From positions 1 through 41,956 of the IMG/VR virus record IMGVR_UViG_3300037189_033828: a DNA stretch of 41,956 nucleotides; one strand, written 5' to 3'. Positions 6,454 through 16,305 of the stretch are shown one piece after another; within the stretch, counting starts at the first letter, position 1, and the number at the start of each line of letters is the position of its first letter. The stretch comes from a virus. Made by a program: the position numbers and the translations under genes. The notes beneath the pieces are model-generated. The model was given only the letters and a program-made list of their open reading frames with translations. It ran no database searches and was not told the origin of the DNA.

Positions 6454-9400
6454 TCAGCCGAAATTGACGATGATATCTGCGGTCGTCATGCGGAAGCGGG
6501 TCTGCATGACCGCCGATGCGGCAAGCTCCCGCGCAGTCACGATACCGGCCTTCAGCGACGCGACGACGGTTTGACCGGTGGTGGTATCGACCTCGAAAAT
6601 CTTGCTGTTGCCGACGATGAGGCGATCGGTCGCGATGGTGAACTCGTGCTTCTCGCCATCGATCATGAAGCCGTCGATCTTGCCGTTATTGTCGATCGTC
6701 AGCTTGGCGACACCGCCCTGCCCGTCGACCGTCCGCAGCAGCAGGTTGATCGTCGTCGTGTGGCCGTTCTGCGTCGTCGTGACCTGCTGCAGCGATTCCG
6801 CCAATGCCCTGTCGCCATCGACCTGGGCTTGCTTGTTGAGCAGGACGCTCGCACGGGTCGCCGGCAGTCCGGTCGACGCGTCATGGATGACGGCCGACAG
6901 ATCCTCGATCGCCCGCGTATTCGCCTTGTCACGCGTGACGCTGGCCTCGCGGTCCGTCGTCATACCAGCATAGGCGGCGGCCAAGCCCGTATTCGGATCG
7001 TTGACCGTCGCCGATAGGCGCTCGATCGCCGCGAGGTTGGCATTGTCACGGTCGACGCTGGCCCGGCGATCGGTCGCCATGCCGGCGAACGCCGCGGCAA
7101 GGCCGGTGTCGGGGTCGTGGACCTCGACGGCAAGCTCGGTGACTTCGATCCCAAGCGCGCTATCGCGCGTCAGGCTCAGCTCCGCCTCCCGATCGATCCG
7201 GCCGGACACGGCCGGCAGGCCATTGGCGCCTTCGAACACATCGGCGCGCAACTGGCTGATATCCCGCACGCGGGCGCTGTTTGCGTCGGCCGCCGCCTTT
7301 CGATCCGCCGCGATCGTCGCGCCGCTGATCGGCGCACCCGTCGCAGGATCGGCCAGCTGCACGTCCATCAGGTCGAGCCTTCCGACCACCACCTTGTTCT
7401 GTTCGGCCTGAAGGGTGGCGAGGGCGACGATCCGCGCCCGCGTCGCGACAAGCCCCGTCGTCGCATCGGTGAACTGCGCCTCCAAGGCATCCTGTCGGCT
7501 GACGAACGCCTTCTGTGCGTCCGCAAGCGCCCGCGAGGTGGTGACGATCGCCGCCTCGCTGCCGCCTAGCCTAGCCAGTATCGCCTGACGGGCGATCGCC
7601 TCAGACTGCTGCCCTGCAAGCAACGTGGTTGTGAACTGCGTCGTGACCTCGACGAGCTGGGCCGCGCGGTTCTGGCCGTCGATCTCGCCGGCCGCGATCG
7701 TGCGCAGCAACGCGTCCGCATCGCTGCCTGCCGCCCCGATCATCTGACGGATCGTCATCTGCGATGCGGCGATCCCGCCGGCCGCATCGATCCGCGCCTG
7801 ATCGAGCCGGCCGATCGCGGCAACCTGGTCGCCAAGCGTCACCCCTTGCGCATCGAGGCGGCGGGTCAGCGCGCCGTCGCGGGTTGCGCTCGCCTCCGCT
7901 TCGGCGACCAACGCGGCATTCGCCTGCGCGATCTGCGCCGAGAGACTGGTTCGCGCCAGCGCCGCAGCCGAAAAGCCGTCGTCCATGCGCGTCGTCAGTT
8001 CCTGCCGCGCCTGCGCGATCTGGGAAACCTGATAACGAGCCGCCGTCTCTCCCGCCGTGATCGTCCGCAACAGGCCCTCGCCGCCCGCCTCTACCGCGCC
8101 GCGCACCTGTCCGACGGTTACGACCAGGCCCGCGGTGTCGGGCAGAGCAACGAGCTTTTGCTCGATCTCGCTCGCCCTTAGCCCGAGCTGGTCGACGACC
8201 GCGGTGCTCGCCTTCAGCGCGATTTCACCCTGTAGGGCATCGACGTCGATTTCGACCTCACGGGTCCGCGCCGCGAGGGTCGTCACCTCGGCGGCCGAGG
8301 CGCGCAGTGCCACCTGCGCATTGAGACCGTCGATCTCGCTTTCCGCCTGCGTCAGGCGGGAAATGATGGGTTCGAGTTCGGCCACCTGCGCCGGGTTCAA
8401 CACCGCCAGCGCGATCCGCTCGTTCACGTAGTTGACCGTCGCCTTCTGCGTCAGCGTGCTTTTTACCGCGTCGACGGTCTGTTCGACCGACGACGTGCGA
8501 TCCTGAAGCTGATCGATAGCGAAAATGCGAACCTTGCCGTCGGCGGGATCTACGACGATGCCGGCATCGCGCAGAACGTCGCGCGTCCGCGTGCTTTCCA
8601 GTACCGACCGCAGGATCGTATCCTGAAGGCGGCCGGCCGCCTGATCGGCGAGCCGCTGCGCTGCATCCTGATCGGCAACGACCCCGCGCAGCGCGGCGAG
8701 CGATGCGTCGGAAGCAACCCGCGCCTCCTTCAGCGCCGAGACGTCGATCTTGATGGGCGCGATCTGATCGGCAGCGTCGAGGATCTGCTGCGCCGGCCTC
8801 CCGCCGACCGCTGCGGTATCCTTGGCTTTGTTGTCCGCAGTTACGTCAGCCCGGTCATGCGGCTTGGTGCCGGCGGGGTCGGCGATATCGCCCCAATTTA
8901 CGGCCGTACCGAGCGGCGCCAGCTTGGCGGCTTGGCTCAGCCCCTCGATCGACAGCGACAGCTTGCTGACCGTTTCGCCGACCTCGATCGAGAAGTCTTT
9001 GAAGAACCCGTAGATGGTCAGACAATCGATCCCGCTCTGCCCGATCCAGAGCGATGGACGGGCGCGGACCGCGGCGATGCGGTTCGACACGACGTCGAGC
9101 GCGGCGGTGTCGATCAGCGCCTTCGCCGCCATCTTCTTCGACCAGGCGCGCTGTACGACCGTCACCTCGCCGAAGTCGTCGACTTCCTTCCGGCTATAGT
9201 CGGTGATGCTCGCGGTAGGCCCGGCCTCGGTTACGCCCAGCGACACGAGCCGGCCGACCAGCAGCGTCCCCACCGACACGCTGCCATTGCCGTCGACCGT
9301 CACCCGGATCGGCGCCCCACCACCCGGCAGGTCGAGGAAGGTGACGGCGCCCTGCCCCACCGCGATCGTCCGATCGTAGCTGCCCGTCCGGACACGCACC

Positions 9401-10146
9401 CACGCACCGACGACGTCGAGCAACGCCAGCGCAGTTGCTGCGCCGGCATTGAGGGTGACGTCGAGACCGATCGCGCTCGTCGTCGCCGAGCCGAGCGCCT
9501 GGTCGAACATCGCCCAGCGGTTGGTCGGGCCGACATCGAGCCACTTGCCGCCCCCGGCTGCGGGATCGGCGCCGACATTGCCGTCGACGATGCTTTCGTA
9601 GATGCGGTGCGTGGCGGGCACGATGACGCGAGCGCCGGCCGCATAGGTGATGCCGCCGCCCCAGCGCGGATAGTCGTTTTCGACCATGTTACTCGCCGCC
9701 AGCACCGCGTCCGACACGTCGATCGGCTGGATCAGCTGCAGGGTCGACGGCAGGCCGACCGGCGCCGGGTCGAGGCCCGGATCGACGAACGCCTCGCCAT
9801 CCGCCAGCCCCTCGACGGTGAGGGTGCAGTAGGACAGTGGCGGCATCGCCACATCGATCGAGAAGTCCTTGTAGAAGCCGCGGAACGCGAGCGACGCGAA
9901 CCGATCGTCGGCGGCCCACATGGCGGGCGTCGCGCGCAGGCGGGCGAGATTGCGCTGCACCTCATCCGCCAGGCCGAACGGAACGGCGAGCCGCACCGAC
10001 ATGGTGCGCGCAAAGCCACGCTCTACGACCGTCGTGACGCCGAAATCGTCGGTGACGCGGCGGCTATAGTCGATGATGCCGACCGTCGGCGTCGTCCCGG
10101 TTACCCCGAGATCGATGGCGCTGCCGTCGTCGAGGACAACCCTCAC
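6454..10146 (-). CDS. J-like tail tip / host specificity protein
   Basis: A 1230-residue protein starting at a GTG that overlaps the tape-measure stop (GTGA). Two related N-terminal blocks (about residues 20-115 and 310-410) share Asp-Tyr-Ser-Arg, Asp-Asp-Phe-Gly and Lys-Asp-Phe-Ser-Ile motifs, an internal duplication. Residues about 440-1090 are Ala/Asp-rich helical repeats, including three copies of a unit with Asp-Pro-x-Thr-Gly-Leu and Asp-Arg-x-Ala-Ser-Val. The C-terminal 120 residues resemble the C-terminal DUF1983 part of lambda J-type central tip proteins (Phe-Thr-Ile-Ala-Thr-Asp-Arg then Phe-Glu-Val-Asp-Thr-Thr-Thr-Gly). It would form the tail tip that contacts the host and opens the channel. 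Confidence 0.75.
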   Translation of the reverse strand: MRVVLDDGSAIDLGVTGTTPTVGIIDYSRRVTDDFGVTTVVERGFARTMSVRLAVPFGLADEVQRNLARLRATPAMWAADDRFASLAFRGFYKDFSIDVAMPPLSYCTLTVEGLADGEAFVDPGLDPAPVGLPSTLQLIQPIDVSDAVLAASNMVENDYPRWGGGITYAAGARVIVPATHRIYESIVDGNVGADPAAGGGKWLDVGPTNRWAMFDQALGSATTSAIGLDVTLNAGAATALALLDVVGAWVRVRTGSYDRTIAVGQGAVTFLDLPGGGAPIRVTVDGNGSVSVGTLLVGRLVSLGVTEAGPTASITDYSRKEVDDFGEVTVVQRAWSKKMAAKALIDTAALDVVSNRIAAVRARPSLWIGQSGIDCLTIYGFFKDFSIEVGETVSKLSLSIEGLSQAAKLAPLGTAVNWGDIADPAGTKPHDRADVTADNKAKDTAAVGGRPAQQILDAADQIAPIKIDVSALKEARVASDASLAALRGVVADQDAAQRLADQAAGRLQDTILRSVLESTRTRDVLRDAGIVVDPADGKVRIFAIDQLQDRTSSVEQTVDAVKSTLTQKATVNYVNERIALAVLNPAQVAELEPIISRLTQAESEIDGLNAQVALRASAAEVTTLAARTREVEIDVDALQGEIALKASTAVVDQLGLRASEIEQKLVALPDTAGLVVTVGQVRGAVEAGGEGLLRTITAGETAARYQVSQIAQARQELTTRMDDGFSAAALARTSLSAQIAQANAALVAEAEASATRDGALTRRLDAQGVTLGDQVAAIGRLDQARIDAAGGIAASQMTIRQMIGAAGSDADALLRTIAAGEIDGQNRAAQLVEVTTQFTTTLLAGQQSEAIARQAILARLGGSEAAIVTTSRALADAQKAFVSRQDALEAQFTDATTGLVATRARIVALATLQAEQNKVVVGRLDLMDVQLADPATGAPISGATIAADRKAAADANSARVRDISQLRADVFEGANGLPAVSGRIDREAELSLTRDSALGIEVTELAVEVHDPDTGLAAAFAGMATDRRASVDRDNANLAAIERLSATVNDPNTGLAAAYAGMTTDREASVTRDKANTRAIEDLSAVIHDASTGLPATRASVLLNKQAQVDGDRALAESLQQVTTTQNGHTTTINLLLRTVDGQGGVAKLTIDNNGKIDGFMIDGEKHEFTIATDRLIVGNSKIFEVDTTTGQTVVASLKAGIVTARELAASAVMQTRFRMTTADIIVNFG

Positions 10147-13100
10147 GCGGCGACCCCAACCGCCACGGCGCTGCCACCGCTCGCTTCGGTGACTGCCTCC
10201 AGCGTCTTTGCGGTCTTGCCGGTGTTGGCGGCGATCGCGGCGAGGCCGGCCGTCATATCCTTGCGCAGCTGGGCGGTTTCGTCGCGCAGTCCCTGAATAT
10301 CGTCCGCCGCGATATCGTTGGCCGCCACGATCGCTGGCGCCGGCTGCGTATCGACGATCTGGCGCAGGACGTCACTTTGTGACGAGGCAGACGATGCCTT
10401 GCCGTTCGCGCGCGCCGTGACCGCCCCATAGGTTGCCTCGAGCGCTGCGGCCGTCTGCGCCTGGATGCGCGCCAGTTCCTGCCGGCTGGTCGCAACGTCG
10501 GCCGCAGCGGTCAGCAAGGCTTGGCTCAACGCCGGCAGGCGCTTGGCCGCATCCATATCCCCGCCGCGCGCAGCCGCGTTCGCCGCGTCGAACTGGGCGA
10601 GCAGCGTGGCAAAGCTATTGCCGCCCCCGGCGTCGGTAAGACCGCGGATGCGGCGCACCTCGTCCATGATGCTGTCGCCGGCCGAGGTCCATGCATCGCT
10701 CAGCTCCTTCGCAGCCGCCGCAGCCGACTGCGCGTCGCGGATGGCATAGATTTGCTCTTGCAAGGCGCGGTTGCTGGCATCGAGCTTGGCAAGTTCGAGA
10801 GCGCGCAGCGCCGCGGTGTCGCCCCGCAATTCCAACAACTGCCGCTCCAGATCCTGCCGTTCGGCGGCCACGTCCGCGGCACTCTTCGCCCCCGCCAATG
10901 CTGCCTGTAGATCGGCGAACGCCGGGGCGAGTTTCAGCAGCGTGGCATAAGTCGCCTGACCCGCCGTAGTCGTGAGGTCCTGCGCCTCGACCAACTGGCG
11001 GAAGCCCGTCAGGGTCGAGGGCATCACAACCCCGATGCTGGCAAACACCTTCTGCATCTGCGCGGCTTGCGCGGCCGATTGCTCTGCCTTGGTGTAGTAG
11101 CTGCCGAAATAGGCATCGACGGCGCTGGTCAGGTCCGACAGGCTGTCGAACTGGTAAGCAAGACCAAGCTTTGCGTCCATCGACATGACCTGCGCGCTGG
11201 TGCCAAGGCGATCGAGCGACACAGTCACCGATTCGAGGGTCGACGCCACGCGGACCAGGGTTTCGAACGCCCCTTCGCCCGCCTTCTGGAAACGCGAGAT
11301 GCCGGGGAAAGCCGCTTCCGCCATTCCATCGGCCGCCGCGCCGAACACCGCCTCTAGCTTTTCCTGAATTTGGGTGCCGGTCAGGCCTTTGAGGTCGATC
11401 TTGCCGATATTCACCACGAAGCCGTTCAGCCGCGCTTCCACCGCGCTCGCCGCCTCACCGAGCGGGTCTGCCGCCTTGGCGATCGATTCGGCAAAGCTGC
11501 GCAGGATCAGGGTAAATTGATTTTCGAGACCGGCGTCGAGGCCGGCATATTGCGTCGAATATTTCGTGCCCGTCGTGATGCCGAGAAACTTCTTCTTCTG
11601 CTCGATATCCGAATAGGTCGAACCGTCGAAGCCGTTGGCGCGGATGCTGCCGATCGTCTGTGCGCCACCATACAGGCCGCTGCCGATCACCGTCGTCTTC
11701 GTGCCGAACAGCGACGACAGGAAACCGCCGATCAGGGGGATTTTGCCGAGCAGCGAGCCGATCGCGTTGGGCTTGAACCCCTCGGTGATGCCCGACGACG
11801 CGTCGACGTTGCCCGCCCGCACCAGCACCGATGCAAGGCCCCCGATCTGATTGTCGATCGACCGAAGCGAGCCAGCCATCTGCCGCGCAAACACGCTGGT
11901 GACGGTGTCGACCTCGCGCAGCTGGTCGATCGACCGCTTGAGGCTTTCACTCTTCGCGTCTGCGTCGCCCAGCACGGTGCCGGTGCCCGTGTTCGACGCC
12001 GGCAGGTTGTTCTTCCCCCCGCCGAAGGCACCCGCGATGCTGACACCGATCGACGCCAGCGCCGCGACGGTCGCCGCACCGGCAACCAGGTTGAGGGGAA
12101 ACGGCAGTCTCTTGATCGCATTGACGACGGCCTCCGTTGCCCCGGCAGCGGTGCGAGCGAGGCTGTTGGCGATCTTGCTGCCCGTCTCGATCGCATCCTG
12201 CGCGATGGCGCGCGCCGACAGGGCGAACTGCACCAACCGGAACGCCTTCTCCGCACTGGCCAGCGCGCGATAGCCGTCCGACCCCTCGGCGAAGAAACCC
12301 TTGGCCGCGGCTGCCATGTCGCCAAATGCGGCGACCTGCGCGCCCGACGAGGCAATGGCGAAACGGGTGTTCTCGCGGTTGATGGCGCCCTGCGACGTCG
12401 CCGCCTTCAGCGCTGCCTCATGGCTCACGCGAGCGCGTTCCTGCTGCGCCCGATAGTCGGCAAAGATCGATACCATATCGCCAAGGGCGCGGCCGGTCTC
12501 ACCGAACGCGTCGGCCATGCCGGAAGCCGCCGACTGCACCTTTTGCGCGATCAGGTCCCAGCGGTCCGCCGTGAACATCAGCGCGTCGTTGTAGTCGCGG
12601 GCGGCTGCGGCGGTGCGTTCGGTCTCGTCGGCGATGCGAACCTGCTGATCGACATACGCCTGCCGCATCGCCGGATCGCGGAATTTGGCCTCAGCTTCCT
12701 GCGTCGCCCGGATCGTCGCCAGCGCGTGGACGCGCTCGGCGTCGGTCGCACCCACTAACCGCAATTCCTCGCGCAGTTCGGCCAGCCGATTGCCCCCGCT
12801 CACCATATCGGCGTTGAACTGACGGCGCTCTTCTGCCGCGGCCAGCTTCTCCCGTTCGGCCCGCTGCATCGCGAGCGCCTTGGTCGCCCGGCCGGCTTCA
12901 TCGGTCAGGCCGCGCTGCTGCGCCGCCTCGATCGCCGCGAGCAACGGAAGGTCGGCGATCTGATCCTGTACGAGCTGCGATGCGCGTTCGGCCGGGATCA
13001 GGCCTGCGGCGACCATCGCGTTCACCCGCTCCTGCGCCGCAGCCTGATCGCGGGCGGCTGCGGTCGACTTGGCCGCATCCGACACACGCTCGGCGATGGC

Positions 13101-15275
13101 GAGTTGCACCTCGCGCGAAACCGCCGCCTCGATATCGGCGCGCTGCTTGATGGCCCGGCTTTCCGCCTTCACGCGGGCTTCGGCGATCAGAGCGGCCGCA
13201 CCCGACACGCCATAGGCATCGGCGAGCGCATAGAGGTTCCGAATTTGCGCCTCGATCGCCTTGGCGTCTCGCGCCAGCGCCTCGGCATGGCGGTCGGGCT
13301 TGTCCTTCTTGTCGTTGCGATCGTCGACAATCTTGTCGCGCTGTTTACGGAGCCGCTTTTCCGCCGCGCCAATAGTGTTCTTCTCGACGTCGCCGACGAC
13401 GCCCTTCATCCATTTCATGGCGGCCTTGGTCTCGGACCGGACGCTATCACCGAAGGCGGCACCGGCCTTGGCACCCGCACCCGCATAGGCCGCGACTGCC
13501 GCATCGATGCCGGGCGTTGCGATCTTGACCTGCGCGATCTGGCCGAAGATCTCCTGCCCGATCAGCGTGTTTGCGCCCTTTGCGACGGCGTTGATCCGGT
13601 CGATCACCCCGTTGACCATCGCCTCGACGGCCATGACGGTCGCTTTGGCCGAGCGACTGACGACGTCGCCTATCGCGGCCGGCAGCAGCTTCCACACCTC
13701 GACGATGCCTTTATAGCCGCCGACGAACAGCCCGTAGATTTCGGCGACGAAGTTGGCGATCTGCTGTGCGTCGTTCGGACTCCACAGATAATCGACGAGA
13801 CGCTTGCCCTTGCCGGACAGCGCAAGGCGATCGTTGAGCGTCTTCCAGACGCCGCCCAGCACGTCACCCGTCGTGATCCCGACGTCCTTAAGCTCCTTCA
13901 TCTCCTTCTTCGTCAGGCCGAGACCCTCCGCGTACTTCTTCATGTTCGCAGTCTTTTCGAGTTCCTTGTTCCAGCGATAAAAGGCGACGCCGGCCACCGA
14001 GGCGACCGCGATGAACGGCAGGCTGGCGAGGACGAGGCCGCCCATCTGCTTGGCAAAGCCCTTCACCCCACCTTCGGCCATCTGCGCGACCTGGATGATC
14101 TGGCCGATCTGCGTCGCGAAAATCTGCATGGGGGGCGAACCCGACATGGCCATCGTCGCCACGTCGTTCATCTGGAACCCGAATTGCTGCATCGTGTGGC
14201 TGGCGCGCTTGCTCGACCGCTCCATTTCATCATGCGAGGCGGCCGTCTGACGCAAGCGCTGCGCCAGCACCTCTTGCTGACGCGCATATTCGACGTGGGG
14301 GGTGACACCCGCGTTATAGAGGCGCGTCGATTCGGCGATCTCGGCATTGAGGCGGCTGGTGGCCGCGTACAGCGGATCGGTCGAGGCGCGCAGCCGCTCC
14401 AGCGACGCCGCGTCGGCGACCTGCGCGGCATGCGAGGCCTGCACCATCGCGGCGAGGCGCGCATGCTCGTCGGCATGGCGACGCGTTGCGGCGGCAGCGA
14501 GGTCCGCCTCTCGCGCCTCATCAGCGGCCGCCTTCGCCGCAAGCGCGCTGTACGTCGCGCCGGCATCTGTGGCCCGCGGGCGATCGACCCCGTTCGTCCG
14601 ATCGAGCGCCGTTTGCAGACGCGCACGTTCCATCAGCTGGCCGTTGAGCATGTCGAGCGCTGCGGCCGTTTCGCGCGCTGCTGCGGCATCGGCGGCCAGT
14701 TGCGCGGCGAGCCGATCCTCGGCGGCCGCCTGTTTCGCAGCGGCAAGGCCCCGCGCGGCCGACTGAAGGTCTTCGGCCAGGCTGCCGACGCCAAGCTCGG
14801 TAGCTTTGATGGCGAGCGCCTCGATCTTCATGTCGCGCAATTCCTCGCGCGTCTTGCCGACCGCGGCCGCTTCGCGGATCAGCGATCCGACCAGCTTTTC
14901 GACCTCTTTTTCGGTGCGGTTGATAGCCGCCGTCGTGGCCGCCGCCTCTCGCGTGGCCGACGGACCGATGACGGACATGCCGGCGGTGCGACCAACCTTC
15001 TGAGCCAGGGCGTCGGCAGCAAGGCCGGTCTCGGCAATGGCGGCAGACGCCGCCCGCATGTCGCGCTGGGCGGCGTCGGCGAAGGCCGTGACGCTCTTCG
15101 TGGCGCCCGCCAGCTTGACCATACCGGCCGTGCCGCCCTCGATCCGGTTGGCGTTGGCGAGAATCTTGCCCTCAGCCGAGTCCATGACCGCAATCAGCTG
15201 CGCCATCTGTCCGAACGAATCCGTCGGATCGATGGTGAAATCGACGCCGAGGCCGGCCGATTCATCGTCAAGCAT
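10143..15275 (-). CDS. Tail tape measure protein
   Basis: A 1710-residue protein, the longest gene here, with GGAGG before its ATG. It is mostly Ala-rich helix with long coiled-coil regions. Residues about 360-450 carry the typical tape-measure block (Met-Gln-Gln-Phe-Gly-Phe-Gln, Gln-Ile-Phe-Ala-Thr-Gln-Ile-Gly-Gln) followed by a hydrophobic segment. The C-terminus has Gly-rich and helical repeats. Tape measures set tail length at roughly 0.15 nm per residue, predicting a tail near 250 nm. It follows the G/GT chaperone genes, as in lambda-like tails, and is directly coupled to the J-like gene, with no separate lambda L, K or I homologues visible. Confidence 0.9.
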   Translation of the reverse strand: MLDDESAGLGVDFTIDPTDSFGQMAQLIAVMDSAEGKILANANRIEGGTAGMVKLAGATKSVTAFADAAQRDMRAASAAIAETGLAADALAQKVGRTAGMSVIGPSATREAAATTAAINRTEKEVEKLVGSLIREAAAVGKTREELRDMKIEALAIKATELGVGSLAEDLQSAARGLAAAKQAAAEDRLAAQLAADAAAARETAAALDMLNGQLMERARLQTALDRTNGVDRPRATDAGATYSALAAKAAADEAREADLAAAATRRHADEHARLAAMVQASHAAQVADAASLERLRASTDPLYAATSRLNAEIAESTRLYNAGVTPHVEYARQQEVLAQRLRQTAASHDEMERSSKRASHTMQQFGFQMNDVATMAMSGSPPMQIFATQIGQIIQVAQMAEGGVKGFAKQMGGLVLASLPFIAVASVAGVAFYRWNKELEKTANMKKYAEGLGLTKKEMKELKDVGITTGDVLGGVWKTLNDRLALSGKGKRLVDYLWSPNDAQQIANFVAEIYGLFVGGYKGIVEVWKLLPAAIGDVVSRSAKATVMAVEAMVNGVIDRINAVAKGANTLIGQEIFGQIAQVKIATPGIDAAVAAYAGAGAKAGAAFGDSVRSETKAAMKWMKGVVGDVEKNTIGAAEKRLRKQRDKIVDDRNDKKDKPDRHAEALARDAKAIEAQIRNLYALADAYGVSGAAALIAEARVKAESRAIKQRADIEAAVSREVQLAIAERVSDAAKSTAAARDQAAAQERVNAMVAAGLIPAERASQLVQDQIADLPLLAAIEAAQQRGLTDEAGRATKALAMQRAEREKLAAAEERRQFNADMVSGGNRLAELREELRLVGATDAERVHALATIRATQEAEAKFRDPAMRQAYVDQQVRIADETERTAAAARDYNDALMFTADRWDLIAQKVQSAASGMADAFGETGRALGDMVSIFADYRAQQERARVSHEAALKAATSQGAINRENTRFAIASSGAQVAAFGDMAAAAKGFFAEGSDGYRALASAEKAFRLVQFALSARAIAQDAIETGSKIANSLARTAAGATEAVVNAIKRLPFPLNLVAGAATVAALASIGVSIAGAFGGGKNNLPASNTGTGTVLGDADAKSESLKRSIDQLREVDTVTSVFARQMAGSLRSIDNQIGGLASVLVRAGNVDASSGITEGFKPNAIGSLLGKIPLIGGFLSSLFGTKTTVIGSGLYGGAQTIGSIRANGFDGSTYSDIEQKKKFLGITTGTKYSTQYAGLDAGLENQFTLILRSFAESIAKAADPLGEAASAVEARLNGFVVNIGKIDLKGLTGTQIQEKLEAVFGAAADGMAEAAFPGISRFQKAGEGAFETLVRVASTLESVTVSLDRLGTSAQVMSMDAKLGLAYQFDSLSDLTSAVDAYFGSYYTKAEQSAAQAAQMQKVFASIGVVMPSTLTGFRQLVEAQDLTTTAGQATYATLLKLAPAFADLQAALAGAKSAADVAAERQDLERQLLELRGDTAALRALELAKLDASNRALQEQIYAIRDAQSAAAAAKELSDAWTSAGDSIMDEVRRIRGLTDAGGGNSFATLLAQFDAANAAARGGDMDAAKRLPALSQALLTAAADVATSRQELARIQAQTAAALEATYGAVTARANGKASSASSQSDVLRQIVDTQPAPAIVAANDIAADDIQGLRDETAQLRKDMTAGLAAIAANTGKTAKTLEAVTEASGGSAVAVGVAA

Positions 15276-15317
15276 CTCGGTCCTCCATCGGTTACGGCCG
15301 GTCGGCCAGGGCGTCGA

Positions 15318-15737
15318 TCAGCCGAGCAGCTTCATCAGCTCGGCTTCCTCGTTTTCGCGCTCGCGCGCGGTCGGCAGGGTCCGCCATGGCGGCGGGCAGT
15401 TTTCGTCTTCGGCACGCCGCCCTTCGGCGACGTAGGCCAGCGACAGGCGGTGCAGGAGGCGGGCTTCCCATGGGGCGAGCGGCACGCCGGTGCAGCGCTG
15501 CCATGCGTCGATCTGGAGCCATGTAATCGGCCCCACGCCCATTCCCGCCTCCGTCAGGCCGATCTCGATCAGCCAGTCGGTGACGTGCGGTGCGGGATTG
15601 GGCGGCAGTTTCGGTGTGACGCGGCGCCGCTTCATGTCGTCGATGCGACTGAGGCGAGGTTGATCTACCTCAGTCTTGCCGCGACGGCTGCGCGGGGGCG
15701 GCTTTGGCGTAGCATGCAACCACGCCAGTTGCCGCAC
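15318..15737 (-). CDS. Tail assembly chaperone T part (frameshift extension)
   Basis: A 139-residue frame with a GTG at 15737, but it is open further upstream to the slippery site at 15773-15779. It is therefore best read as the T part of a G-T fusion of about 292 residues spanning 15318-16195. The region contains Pro-Pro-Asn-Pro, then Trp-Leu-Ile-Glu-Ile-Gly, Gly-Val-Gly-Pro-Ile-Thr-Trp and Trp-Glu-Ala-Arg-Leu-Leu, a pattern seen in alphaproteobacterial tail assembly chaperones. GT proteins bind the tape measure and recruit tail tube subunits. Separate initiation at the GTG, or at an ATG near 15634, is possible but no strong ribosome site is seen. Confidence 0.75.
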   Translation of the reverse strand: MRQLAWLHATPKPPPRSRRGKTEVDQPRLSRIDDMKRRRVTPKLPPNPAPHVTDWLIEIGLTEAGMGVGPITWLQIDAWQRCTGVPLAPWEARLLHRLSLAYVAEGRRAEDENCPPPWRTLPTARERENEEAELMKLLG

Positions 15738-15745
15738 CCACAGCG

Positions 15746-16195
15746 TCAGGCGGTCTTCGACGCGGCGCTGAAGTTTCCCCAGTCGCCGACGAACTTGGAC
15801 ACCTGCTTTGCGACGAAGCCGAGCGCCTGGTCGCCATAGACGGCGCGGAACAGGTCTTCGCCGGCCAGCGGTTCGGCGTCATCGGGCATGCCGGCCGGGC
15901 GATACTCAAAATTCTCGAAGCTGACTGTGATCGAGGCGAGGTCTTCGGCCACCGCCTTCGCCCGCTCTTCCGGCGACGCGGCAACGACCTTGCCGTCATT
16001 GTCGTCCATGCGCTTCAGCGCGCGGGTCGACTGGCGGGCTTCGACGATACCATAAGCGGTCGAGCCGGGGCCGTGGACATGGATGCGAACGGGAAGCTTG
16101 CGCGCGGCGTCGGCGTAGAGCGGCTCGCCGGCCGCGCTCTTGATGTGCAGGGCAGCGGTCGAGGCGACCGCCAGGGTGGCGATATTGAGCTTCAT
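15746..16195 (-). CDS. Tail assembly chaperone G part
   Basis: A 149-residue protein, the zero-frame product. It begins Met-Lys-Leu-Asn-Ile-Ala and contains a central acidic stretch and Ile-Thr-Val-Ser-Phe-Glu-Asn-Phe-Glu-Tyr-Arg. The position, directly after the major tail protein and before the tape measure, and the -1 slippery site eight codons before its stop identify it as the G-type chaperone. The abundant short form and rare G-T fusion together coat the tape measure during tail assembly and are absent from virions in the lambda model. Sequence alone is weakly conserved in this family. Confidence 0.8.
   Translation of the reverse strand: MKLNIATLAVASTAALHIKSAAGEPLYADAARKLPVRIHVHGPGSTAYGIVEARQSTRALKRMDDNDGKVVAASPEERAKAVAEDLASITVSFENFEYRPAGMPDDAEPLAGEDLFRAVYGDQALGFVAKQVSKFVGDWGNFSAASKTA
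15773..15779 (-). other. Programmed -1 frameshift heptamer GGGAAAC
   Basis: On the minus strand, codons of the upstream chaperone read TGG GGA AAC, so the heptamer is in the exact X XXY YYZ register. Slipping back one base gives GGG AAA then CTT, and this frame stays open through the T part to 15318. The zero-frame TGA follows eight codons later at 15746-15748. Lambda G/GT uses GGGAAAG at the same place in its gene order. Confidence 0.85.
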
Positions 16196-16220
16196 GAATG
16201 GTTCCTCGCGGGGGATGGCG

Positions 16221-16265
16221 CACCGACCCGCCCCGCAAACCCGCGACGAGCGGGGCGAGCCGGTG
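16221..16265 (-). terminator. Strong hairpin after major tail protein gene
   Basis: The arms at 16221-16236 and 16250-16265 form a 16-base stem with two mismatches, including a perfect 7-base GC core, in the 110-base gap between the major tail protein and the G chaperone. There is no T-run, so it may be a partial terminator or an mRNA-stabilising element rather than a full stop. A smaller stem (CCGGCG/CGCCGG) lies next to it. Confidence 0.5.
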
Positions 16266-16305
16266 CAGAAGGGTGCCGGCGTCGCGGGCGCCGGAAGGGG
16301 ATGGA

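Noticed and set aside
6292-7017. Rightward frame with a poly-proline run
   Set aside because: It is the reverse complement of the poly-glycine tract; the minus strand gene fits the operon and has a sensible C-terminal domain.
8857-10296. A 479-codon rightward open frame antisense to the J-like gene
   Set aside because: Same reason: Arg/Asp-rich composition without protein-like pattern and no ribosome site; the minus strand gene is well supported.
13104-15839. A 911-codon rightward open frame antisense to the tape measure gene
   Set aside because: It is a shadow of a high-GC gene. The residues are Arg/His/Asp-rich without domain logic, and the opposite strand holds a clear tape measure, T chaperone and ribosome site.
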